From CAYYFV01 sp964451705 (lineage in GTDB: Bacteria > Patescibacteriota > Gracilibacteria > UBA1369 > GCA-2718715), in NCBI GenBank assembly GCA_964451705.1, contig CAYVIV010000038.1, positions 1 to 5,307 on the forward strand: a stretch of 5,307 bases of DNA, written 5' to 3'. Each line of letters opens with the position of its first letter. Position 1 is the stretch's first letter. Both the position numbers and the translations under genes were made by a program. Below are positions 1 to 5,195 of this stretch, one piece after another. The notes under the pieces were generated by a model, which searched no databases, had not been told where the DNA came from, and was given only the letters and a program-made list of their open reading frames with translations.

Positions 1-40
1 TCCTAGCGGATCTTCGAGAGTCTCCCTTGTTCCTCACTCG

Positions 41-124
41 CTAGTTTATGCGAGGTGCTCGTTTTGGGTGCCTAGTTTATGCGAGGTGCTCGTTTTGGGT
101 GCCTAGTTTATGTTGGGGGGGGCT
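41..124. repeat. 31-bp tandem repeat, two exact copies plus a decayed third
   Basis: Units 41-71 and 72-102 are identical 31-mers starting CTAGTTTATG. A third copy starts at 103, keeps the first ten bases and then diverges into a run of eight G (115-122). Each intact unit contains an inverted repeat, CGAG-GTG-CTCG (51-61 and 82-92), that could form a small hairpin or be a protein-binding site. The period is not a multiple of three and no frame gives a convincing protein, so this is non-coding. A diverged single copy of the same unit seems to lie at about 1083-1113 upstream of the lipoprotein gene (ATGCG...GTG...GTTTTGGG). Bases 1-40 hold nothing I recognise. Confidence 0.85.
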
Positions 125-162
125 TGTTTTGGGCTTGATAAAAATTGTGAATGTTTTAGATC
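125..162 (+). promoter_or_regulatory. Orphan copy of the lipoprotein-gene promoter
   Basis: Bases 125-160 are identical over 36 bp to 1104-1139, directly upstream of the lipoprotein gene. The copy includes a -35-like TTGATA (135-140), a 16-bp spacer and a -10-like TAGATC (157-162). Similarity seems to continue more weakly to about 200 (TGAAAG, TAAGC, ATTTTTGTAT), matching the start of the lipoprotein gene, but here there is no start codon and no reading frame follows. It is best read as a duplicated promoter whose gene has been lost. Activity is inferred only. Confidence 0.6.
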
Positions 163-195
163 GTTGAAAGATCATAAGCTTTTTGTTATTTTTGT

Positions 196-250
196 ATCTT
201 AACATAAAAGCACTTTTGCCAAGAATGGAGTGTCTATAATAATAAAAAAA
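196..250 (-). repeat. Diverged copy of the minus-strand promoter block found at 974-1029
   Basis: This stretch aligns by eye with 974-1029, upstream of the 296-946 gene. Shared blocks are TTAACATAAAA, CAAGA, TGGA, TCTA and an A-rich end, with small gaps between them. Read on the minus strand it has TTGGCA (222-217) and TAAGAT (201-196), but the spacer is only 15 bp, so it may no longer be a working promoter. No gene follows it on the minus strand. Its A-run doubles as the U-tract of the terminator of the 296-946 gene. Both sequences are AT-rich, so the homology is likely rather than certain. Confidence 0.45.
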
Positions 251-274
251 CCCCTGCTATATTTGTAGAGGGGT
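244..274 (-). terminator. Rho-independent terminator of the 296-946 gene
   Basis: Read on the minus strand, a stem ACCCCT/AGGGGT (274-269 with 255-250) is extended inside by CTA/TAG pairing around one bulged base. It is followed at once by seven T (the A-run 250-244). It starts 21 bp beyond the TAA stop of the minus-strand gene, the expected place for an intrinsic terminator. Confidence 0.88.
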
Positions 275-295
275 TGATTTGGTATGTAGAAAACT

Positions 296-946
296 TTATC
301 TAGTGAATATTTCTAGTAGTTTCTCTTCATCTGATGTCAAATAATTATTAGCTTGGGAATTTTCTGCATTAAGTTTTGCTCTAATAAAACTAGCATTATC
401 ATTAAGTTCAAGATCAAAATCCAGAGTTACTAAATTATCTTCATGTTGCACTCCGCAACGCATGTTTCCAAGACTGAGATTGTTGTGATATAAGTAGTTA
501 CAATTATATCTTTGTTTCATGTGTCCAGGGAATGGTGTTTTATTACTATCTGTCATTCTACTGCCTAGAGTTGAGATATTCATTCTGATGTCACAACCCT
601 TGTTTATCATATAGCTCATCTTATCGCGAAGTTTTACTGTAGACTCTATGCTTTGTTCTGTATTAAGAATGAACCTACCTGTTTTTTTCCAAACGCCTGT
701 GTTACATACTTCATCGACAGGGGAGTAATTAACTGTATCTCTTGCTGCTTCGTATCTTAGGAGTGTTGTGTCGACTGTTAATGTATCCGGTTTTATTGGT
801 TTTAAATCTTGTTGTCCAACTCCTGTGAATCCTGTAAATCCTTTTAACTCTTCTGTGTTAACTCCATAAACTGCTCCAGCATATGCTATGAGCAGTGCTG
901 CAATAATTAAAATTATTCTTTTAAAGTTGTCTTTTGATTTTTTCAT
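296..946 (-). CDS. Membrane-anchored four-cysteine protein, paralog of 3451-4089
   Basis: A 216-aa protein of no family I recognise. Residues 1-10 are basic (MKKSKDNFKR) and residues 11-28 form one hydrophobic segment without a clear cleavage site or lipobox, so it is either a signal anchor or a signal peptide cut near AYAGA. The rest is hydrophilic and presumably extracytoplasmic. Four cysteines (81, 118, 149, 164) sit in motifs CNTGVWKK, KGCDI, YNCN and NMRC. The same order and nearly the same spacing occur in the 3451-4089 protein, so two disulfides are plausible. The ATG at 946 is the only sensible start. No Shine-Dalgarno is visible (AACAAAAAAT precedes it). It has its own predicted promoter (974-1002) and terminator (244-274), so it is monocistronic and divergent from the lipoprotein gene. 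The existence of the gene is well supported; its function is unknown. Confidence 0.9.
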   Translation of the reverse strand: MKKSKDNFKRIILIIAALLIAYAGAVYGVNTEELKGFTGFTGVGQQDLKPIKPDTLTVDTTLLRYEAARDTVNYSPVDEVCNTGVWKKTGRFILNTEQSIESTVKLRDKMSYMINKGCDIRMNISTLGSRMTDSNKTPFPGHMKQRYNCNYLYHNNLSLGNMRCGVQHEDNLVTLDFDLELNDNASFIRAKLNAENSQANNYLTSDEEKLLEIFTR

Positions 947-973
947 ATTTTTTGTTAAATGATAAATCTTTAT

Positions 974-1002
974 AGTTTAACATAAAAACTTAACTATGGC
1001 AA
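974..1002 (-). promoter_or_regulatory. Predicted promoter of the 296-946 gene
   Basis: On the minus strand, TTGCCA (1002-997, five of six to the -35 consensus), a 17-bp spacer and TAAACT (979-974) place the transcription start near 967, giving a leader of about 20 nt before the ATG at 946. The block extending to 1029 resembles 196-250. The divergent interval 947-1165 otherwise holds only the lipoprotein promoter and a diverged copy of the 31-bp unit. Confidence 0.6.
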
Positions 1003-1103
1003 GAGCTGGATGTTTCTAATTATAAAAAATCTTATAAATGTGAGAGGTTTTAAGGTGTTTTGGTCAAGAGAACTATTGGTAGGTGGTTCTATGCGTGTGT
1101 GAG

Positions 1104-1141
1104 TGTTTTGGGCTTGATAAAAATTGTGAATGTTTTAGACT
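1104..1141 (+). promoter_or_regulatory. Predicted promoter of the lipoprotein gene, within a 36-bp exact repeat
   Basis: Bases 1104-1139 repeat 125-160 exactly. TTGATA (1114-1119), a 16-bp spacer and TAGACT (1136-1141) form a plausible sigma70 promoter. Transcription would start near 1148, leaving a leader of about 18 nt before the ATG at 1166. Exact conservation of this stretch, while its flanks have diverged, is itself evidence of a regulatory role or of a recent copy. Confidence 0.6.
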
Positions 1142-1165
1142 CTGAAAGTGATTTAAGCGCTTTAA

Positions 1166-2809
1166 ATGAAAAGATTTTTTGTATTGTCTTTAATGTTCCT
1201 AATTTCTGGTTGTGGGTTTATGGCTGGAGATTCTGACGAAGTTCAAGATGTGGTTATACAGCAATTGTCTGAAGATCAAGTCCAAGAACTGTTTGCTGAT
1301 AACTTTGTAGTTAAACGAAAGCAGCCTGTGGATCTGAGTGTTTTGGATGGGAGGTTCCAGGCAAAAGAGCAGGAGGGTAAGATTTTTGTTTATTTTGACT
1401 CGAAGGTAATTGAAAAGTTCGATGCGAAAGCAGCAGATGTTTTTAATTTGCAAGAGCACTATGGGCGGTTTGTGACCTACGAGGTTAAAGATCGAATTGT
1501 GAGTTTTTATAAATTATTTGATACTGAATTAAAGAGGTTTTATAAGGTGAGATCTATTGCTAATATTTACTACGATGACTTGGTTAATAAATTAGTTGCC
1601 TGTGATACATATAAACAAGATGGTTTTGGTAATTTAGATGTGGTGGATTTACGACTAAATGAAGTTGATCAGTACTTTAGTAGACAGCAGAATGCTTATT
1701 TGGTTGACTGTAGTGGTTTTAGTGAGGATACAAAGCAATATGAATTTGCAGCAATTATGCAAAATGAACTAGCTGCTTTGAAAAATGTATCTAAGGAAGA
1801 TGGTTTTATGACATTTGAGGATGAAGTTTTGATACCCAAGTTAGGCAAACCCTATATTAATGCTCATGGGGCTTTAGAGGGTGACTGGAAGGAGATTGAT
1901 TGGTTTGCGCCAAGGGTTTCCAAGAGAGCGGTGAATTTAGGTTATAGCTTGGATTCTAGACACTATCTCTTGGATGAAGATTTATCTAAGGAAGATTTGA
2001 TTTGGAGATATTTTCATTATTTAAGCAGGGGCCCCAAACATGCATATAAGATGTTAATCAACCCTTCAGTAGATCAAGATAGTTTTCTTGCCGAAGTTAA
2101 TGAATATGGACATTTGGATCTGATTAAGGTCAGTCTTGTCTCTGAAGATGTATATACTGCTATAGTTAAGTGGGTCAGCTTAAAAGGAGAATATGATTTT
2201 TATAAATTTAATTTAAAGCTAGACGGCGTTAAGCTTGAAATACTCTCTAAGGAAACTTTAAAAGATTATGAAATTGATACTTATGCCAATGCACGAATTG
2301 TTTATAAGATCAAAGATGGCCAAGATATGATCTTGTTTGATGATCAGTTTGTTACTGCTAGTTGTGAAGAGGGGATGGATGACAGATTTTGTAGTTTGGT
2401 GAGCTTTGATGATTTTGAAATGTTAACAGATCAAGTTTTTTCTTTCCGAAAGCAAGGCTACGAGGGATATAATGTTTATTTGCTAAATTTAGAGACGGGC
2501 AAAATTATAAGCGATTATATTTTCTTGATCGAAGAAGAGAAGGTGACTATCAAAGACAATATGATGTGGGGTTGTATTGAGCCTGGAATGCTTGGTAACG
2601 AATTGTTTGTCTTTGATTTAGATTCATTTGAATTTGTAAAAAGAGAGTCGCCCCAAAGGTCTATTAATAAATGTTTAGGATACAACCAGCAAAAAGCTGG
2701 ATATGAATATGTCTTAGCTGATTACAATGATGACTGGCAACAAGACTTTAAGAATTTTGAGAACTACGTAAACTCACTAGAGCCTGAGCTGTTTACTCTC
2801 GAGGACTAA
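1166..2809 (+). CDS. Large lipoprotein of unknown function, possible NTF2-like middle domain
   Basis: A 547-aa protein. The N-terminus is a lipoprotein signal: KR at 2-3, a hydrophobic stretch 4-14 and lipobox ISGC with Cys16 as the predicted acylated residue. Gly follows the cysteine, so nothing suggests inner-membrane retention. There is no other membrane segment. The mature chain is acidic and aromatic-rich, with six further cysteines (146, 182, 400, 409, 470, 503), an even number that would suit disulfides. Residues about 265-365 (helices around IWRYFHYLSRGPKHAYKML, then beta strands) have the feel of the NTF2-like domains found in many lipoproteins; this is pattern-level inference. The C-terminal part is beta-rich (NVYLLNLETGK). 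I do not recognise the family. The ATG at 1166 is required for the signal peptide. No Shine-Dalgarno is evident. It is transcribed alone from the 1104-1141 promoter, divergently from the four-cysteine gene. Confidence 0.93.
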   Translation: MKRFFVLSLMFLISGCGFMAGDSDEVQDVVIQQLSEDQVQELFADNFVVKRKQPVDLSVLDGRFQAKEQEGKIFVYFDSKVIEKFDAKAADVFNLQEHYGRFVTYEVKDRIVSFYKLFDTELKRFYKVRSIANIYYDDLVNKLVACDTYKQDGFGNLDVVDLRLNEVDQYFSRQQNAYLVDCSGFSEDTKQYEFAAIMQNELAALKNVSKEDGFMTFEDEVLIPKLGKPYINAHGALEGDWKEIDWFAPRVSKRAVNLGYSLDSRHYLLDEDLSKEDLIWRYFHYLSRGPKHAYKMLINPSVDQDSFLAEVNEYGHLDLIKVSLVSEDVYTAIVKWVSLKGEYDFYKFNLKLDGVKLEILSKETLKDYEIDTYANARIVYKIKDGQDMILFDDQFVTASCEEGMDDRFCSLVSFDDFEMLTDQVFSFRKQGYEGYNVYLLNLETGKIISDYIFLIEEEKVTIKDNMMWGCIEPGMLGNELFVFDLDSFEFVKRESPQRSINKCLGYNQQKAGYEYVLADYNDDWQQDFKNFENYVNSLEPELFTLED

Positions 2810-2928
2810 TACTATTTTTTAGTTATTGTGGCTTTCTTCGGGCTGTTAGAGCTTGTGGAAGGCTTAGGTGTCTCAATGTGTTGTTTGCTTATATGTTATA
2901 AACTGTGTCAATGTAAAAGATGAAAGTG

Positions 2929-3007
2929 GTTTGCTGTTTCTGGCAAATAGTTTATAATTACCATGTAATTTTGTTTTATGCTTTACACAGCAAACTTTTT
3001 CTTTTTT
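2929..3007 (+). terminator. Long-loop hairpin with U-tract downstream of the lipoprotein gene
   Basis: GTTTGCTGT (2929-2937) pairs perfectly with ACAGCAAAC (2987-2995), followed at once by TTTTTCTTTTTT (2996-3007). The 49-nt loop contains its own hairpin, AATTAC-CAT-GTAATT (2956-2970). It lies about 120 bp past the lipoprotein stop and may terminate that transcript. The loop is long for a standard terminator, and a promoter is embedded in it, so the inverted repeat might instead be an operator. The rest of 2810-3043 holds no gene I can support. Confidence 0.45.
2931..2958 (+). promoter_or_regulatory. Predicted promoter of the small exported-protein gene
   Basis: A perfect -10 TATAAT (2953-2958) follows TTGCTG (2931-2936) after 16 bp. 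Transcription would start near 2965, leaving a leader of about 80 nt before the GTG at 3044. A short inverted repeat TTTGC/GCAAA (2930-2934 and 2943-2947) straddles the -35 box and could bind a regulator. Confidence 0.5.
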
Positions 3008-3033
3008 GGATTTTACTTTAACTCAATTTTGAT

Positions 3034-3046
3034 GAGGTAGTTTGTG
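3034..3046 (+). promoter_or_regulatory. Shine-Dalgarno and GTG start of the signal-peptide frame
   Basis: GAGG (3034-3037) lies six bases before GTG 3044-3046. It is the only start in the window with a clear Shine-Dalgarno, whereas ATG 3112 has none. This argues that translation begins at 3044 rather than at 3112. Confidence 0.55.
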
Positions 3047-3130
3047 TATTCAAAAAAGCGAAGTTACTTGCCTCATCACATTGGGGTTTTTTTAATATTA
3101 ACCTTAGCATTATGCCAAGCGGTAACATAG
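3044..3130 (+). pseudogene. Signal-peptide frame of a frameshifted exported-protein gene
   Basis: From GTG 3044 this frame reads 28 codons to TAG 3128-3130. It encodes a textbook signal peptide: basic KKR at residues 4-6, hydrophobic core GVFLILTLALC and small residues at the end (CQA). After the stop, this frame is littered with further stops, while the open frame continues in the other phase (3112-3393). The simplest reading is one gene split by a small indel around 3112-3127, or a sequencing error there. Alternatives are a 28-aa leader peptide translationally coupled to ATG 3112, which it overlaps by 19 bp, or a chance resemblance. No slippery heptamer for programmed frameshifting is visible at the junction. 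Confidence 0.5.
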
Positions 3131-3393
3131 ACTTATATGGTAGACCAGGTGGAGATACTTCTTTAGGTACTCCAGAACCCTCAGCTCTAGAAGGTGGAGT
3201 TGATCAGACAGCTAATACTGTTGAAGCAGAGGGAGGGACTTCTTCTGCAGCTGGTACAGAAACTACAGAAGTGCAAGCAGCAGTTAATTCTGCTCTTGCC
3301 TGTGTAGTTGGTAATACAGATCCAGAAGTTAGATCTATGACTTATGGTTATGATCTTTTTGGTGGCTACTCTGAGCGCTCAAAATCACATTAG
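3112..3393 (+). CDS. Small acidic Gly/Thr/Glu-rich protein, probably the mature part of an exported protein
   Basis: A 93-codon open frame from ATG 3112 to TAG 3391-3393. It has no family resemblance I can name. The first half is low-complexity and rich in Gly, Thr, Ser, Ala and Glu (LYGRPGGDTS, EGGTSSAAGTE). The second half has one cysteine (ALACVVG) and an aromatic/glycine tail (YGYDLFGGYS). Codon choice is AT-leaning like its neighbours, which supports real coding. From ATG 3112 it has neither a signal nor a ribosome binding site. The signal peptide lies just upstream in another frame (3044-3130), so the intact ancestor was probably a secreted protein of about 115 aa starting at 3044. It converges with the 3451-4089 gene across a palindrome. 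Confidence 0.6.
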   Translation: MPSGNIDLYGRPGGDTSLGTPEPSALEGGVDQTANTVEAEGGTSSAAGTETTEVQAAVNSALACVVGNTDPEVRSMTYGYDLFGGYSERSKSH

Positions 3394-3414
3394 TTTAATG
3401 TAAATTTGAGTCTT

Positions 3415-3444
3415 ACAAACATGGCTGCTAGCAGCCATGTTTGT
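3415..3444. terminator. Perfect 30-bp palindrome, likely bidirectional terminator
   Basis: ACAAACATGGCTGCT is followed directly by its exact reverse complement, with the centre between 3429 and 3430. It sits 21 bp past the stop of the plus-strand gene and 6 bp past the stop of the minus-strand gene, between convergent genes, which fits a shared terminator. The arm ends GTTTGT, but no long U-run follows on either strand, so termination may be weak or factor-assisted. Confidence 0.5.
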
Positions 3445-3450
3445 TGGTGG

Positions 3451-4089
3451 TTATTTGACAAATATATTAAAAACCCAAGGTGTGAGCTCTGCGTCTATTG
3501 TTTGCGGCACATCATCATGCAGGCCGTCTTCATTCATGAAATTTTGGCTTCTGTGTATAAGTCTTATTTGTCTATATTCTGATAGTCCTGGGTTGTAATT
3601 TATAGCAGCAAAGGCGATTGAAGAGGTTCCAGATTGTGAGCTATACCCTGAAAAATCACACATAAAATTCCCTCCATTACTAGTGAGTGTGCTGTTGCAA
3701 TGGAACGTTTTATACTGACTGGCCTCTTGTGGTGGTATATATTCAGCATTCCGGTCAACAAATCCTGCCTTTTGAACTTTGATGTCGCAGCCTTTTGCAA
3801 CATAGTTTTTGATTTTATTGAAAACAAGGTTGGTGCTTTCTCTATCTTGGTCAAAGTTGATAATAAACTCAACTGCTTTTCTCCATTGGCCGTTACAGGG
3901 GGTGTTTTTTTTATTTATTCCTGAGTTCTTTGCTTGAAAGCGAGAGTCAGAGGGGGGGGGAGATAATTGACTTTGATTGCTGTTGATCCGTAGGCTACCT
4001 TTTAATTGCTGAGTATTTGAGTTTATGCCTATGATGGTTGCTATAATTATGGCTATTATTGCCAGGCTTATTTTTTTAGATTTCTGCAT
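3451..4089 (-). CDS. Membrane-anchored four-cysteine protein with a C9 tract, paralog of 296-946
   Basis: A 212-aa protein from ATG 4089. A longer frame reaches a TTG at 4146, but that codon falls in the predicted promoter and would put 19 residues before the basic-hydrophobic leader, so ATG 4089 is preferred; it also matches its 216-aa paralog. Residues 1-6 (MQKSKK) are basic and 7-22 hydrophobic, a signal anchor or signal peptide. Counting from ATG 4089, cysteines at 65, 101, 131 and 144 lie in PCNGQWRK, KGCDI, FHCN and NFMC, matching the paralog's motifs and spacing; ES-T and FI-N are also shared. Between anchor and domain, Ser43-Ser47 is encoded by TCT, nine C and TCT. Gaining or losing one C would stop translation within about 15 codons, making the gene a candidate for phase variation. 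No Shine-Dalgarno is visible. Function is unknown. Confidence 0.88.
   Translation of the reverse strand: MQKSKKISLAIIAIIIATIIGINSNTQQLKGSLRINSNQSQLSPPPSDSRFQAKNSGINKKNTPCNGQWRKAVEFIINFDQDRESTNLVFNKIKNYVAKGCDIKVQKAGFVDRNAEYIPPQEASQYKTFHCNSTLTSNGGNFMCDFSGYSSQSGTSSIAFAAINYNPGLSEYRQIRLIHRSQNFMNEDGLHDDVPQTIDAELTPWVFNIFVK
3952..3960 (-). repeat. Homopolymeric C9 tract in a coding region (G9 on + strand)
   Basis: Nine consecutive C on the coding strand encode three prolines just after the membrane anchor of the four-cysteine protein. At nine, the frame is open through the domain. With eight, the shifted frame reaches TAA after about 15 codons; with ten, it reaches TGA at once. Such a run is striking in low-GC DNA and is the classic form of a slipped-strand contingency locus. 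A second run, G8 at 115-122, is non-coding. Confidence 0.9.
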
Positions 4090-4117
4090 GCTTTTTAATG
4101 TTAGTAACCTTTGTTGT

Positions 4118-4146
4118 ATTGTATATTTTAACTTGGAGGCATGCAA
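4118..4146 (-). promoter_or_regulatory. Predicted promoter of the 3451-4089 gene
   Basis: On the minus strand, TTGCAT (4146-4141), a 17-bp spacer and TACAAT (4123-4118) predict a transcription start near 4111, about 20 nt before ATG 4089. It lies between the GNAT stop (4176) and the start, so the gene may be transcribed independently as well as by read-through. The -35 is weak and the -10 good. Confidence 0.5.
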
Positions 4147-4175
4147 TTAGAAGATTTATTGGTAATGCATATAGC

Positions 4176-5195
4176 TTAGAGGAAGATGTCGTAGGTTGCG
4201 AGGTCGTAGCCTGGTTTGTAGGGACTTTGGAGGGTGCCGCGGTGTTGGAAGCCGAGTTTGTTTAGAATTTGTGTTTGAGCGGTATCTAGGGGGCTGCAGA
4301 ATGTGTAGAATTTTCTATATTGGCATAACTGGGTGTGAGTGAAGGCTGTTTGGAGAATTTGTGCTTGAGCTTGGACGCTGCCATAGAATGGATAAAGTTT
4401 TACGCTTCTACCTCTTTTGGGGGAGAAGACTCCAAGGCCAGTGTGCATGTGAGTGCTAGATGTTTTGGCCTCGAGGATAATTTTGGCTTTGGATTGATAG
4501 AACTCTTGTGTTTCACGGCCTCTGTTGACTGCGGCAGCTAGGGCTTGCTGAAAATCTAGGCCAATGTCGTTATGCCACTGACTATAGATTTGGCTGATTG
4601 TTGCTAATACCTCTGGGTTTGCTTGGGTCCACTGACAGATAGATACTGGGTCTTTCGACGGCAAGACTAGAGATACAAAGTTTGCTTGTACTGTGGATGC
4701 TGGTGGTAGAGTAGCTACGAGGTGCTTGCCCCAGACTTGTTCGTTACTGCCCACTTTGTACTGGTCTGGATAACTGGCTTCGAGTTGGTAGCCGTTTTGT
4801 TGTAGCATGTTAATAACAGGTGTGTTGAGGTGAGATGTGCTGGCATATGTTTTTCTGTAACCTTGTTGTTGGCTGAGGGTATGTATGTAACTCACTAGAG
4901 GTTTGCTGACTCCTTTTTTACGTGCATGTGGGGCAGTTATTAGTGGACCAATTTTACAGCTGCCGCCTCTTTTAAGATTTAAGCAAACAGCTGCTAATGG
5001 AGTTTGAGCTTGGTCTTGTGCAAGGTAGATTTGTTTTTCTTTTGTAAAATACCCATTAGCATCGTGATTAATACCTGTGACGAGTTGGTCTATTAATGGT
5101 TTGTGAGTGTTGTGTTCATCGTAGAATTGTCCCAGGTCTTGCATCCAATTTTTAACTATGGGGTAGTCGGATGGTTGGTATGGGCGAATTTTCAT
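4176..5195 (-). CDS. Two-lobed GNAT-family N-acetyltransferase
   Basis: A 339-aa cytoplasmic protein with no signal or membrane segment. Residues 1-160 form a recognisable GNAT domain: IRPYQPSDYPIVKNW opening, beta strand around 65-72, motif A near CKIGPLITAPHARKKGVSKPL (80-100) and the helix-turn STSHLNTPVINMLQQNGY (119-136). The acetyl-CoA loop reads RKKGVS, where R/Q-x-x-G-x-G/A is usual. Residues about 235-339 look like a second, degenerate GNAT lobe (TFCSPLDTAQTQILNKLGF, then GTL and YDIFL) without a clear acetyl-CoA loop. Tandem GNATs with one dead lobe are known in this superfamily. The substrate cannot be told. The protein is rich in Gln and Thr, and its DNA is visibly richer in GC than the envelope genes, especially in the 3' half. 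The start is ATG 5195, with no Shine-Dalgarno. It lies upstream of, and in the same direction as, the 3451-4089 gene. Confidence 0.9.
   Translation of the reverse strand: MKIRPYQPSDYPIVKNWMQDLGQFYDEHNTHKPLIDQLVTGINHDANGYFTKEKQIYLAQDQAQTPLAAVCLNLKRGGSCKIGPLITAPHARKKGVSKPLVSYIHTLSQQQGYRKTYASTSHLNTPVINMLQQNGYQLEASYPDQYKVGSNEQVWGKHLVATLPPASTVQANFVSLVLPSKDPVSICQWTQANPEVLATISQIYSQWHNDIGLDFQQALAAAVNRGRETQEFYQSKAKIILEAKTSSTHMHTGLGVFSPKRGRSVKLYPFYGSVQAQAQILQTAFTHTQLCQYRKFYTFCSPLDTAQTQILNKLGFQHRGTLQSPYKPGYDLATYDIFL

Noticed and set aside
41..124. CRISPR array
   Set aside because: The units are directly adjacent with no spacers and number only two to three; no cas gene is present.
49..168. Plus-strand ORF running through the 31-bp repeats
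   Set aside because: The repeat period is not a multiple of three, so each unit is read in a different frame, and the product has no protein-like features.
2876..2923. 15-codon cysteine-rich ORF (five Cys) after the lipoprotein gene
   Set aside because: Too short, with no ribosome binding site; the composition is explained by TGT-rich sequence on a G/T-rich strand.
3600..3924. Open frames on both strands within the 3451-4089 gene, and similar ones inside the lipoprotein and GNAT genes
   Set aside because: They overlap well-supported genes in other frames and lack start signals or protein-like composition.
1166..4089. Shared D-x-RFQAK string in the lipoprotein (about residue 61) and the C9-tract protein (about residue 48)
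   Set aside because: A single short match with no flanking similarity, so probably coincidence.
4090..4146. N-terminal extension of the 3451-4089 gene from a TTG at 4146
   Set aside because: The TTG coincides with a predicted -35 box, has no ribosome binding site, and would place 19 residues before the basic-hydrophobic leader that the paralog has at its own N-terminus.
296..5195. Recoded UGA, because none of the recognised genes ends in TGA
   Set aside because: No gene contains in-frame TGA and tryptophan is TGG. Five genes are too few to infer anything from stop usage (four TAA, one TAG).
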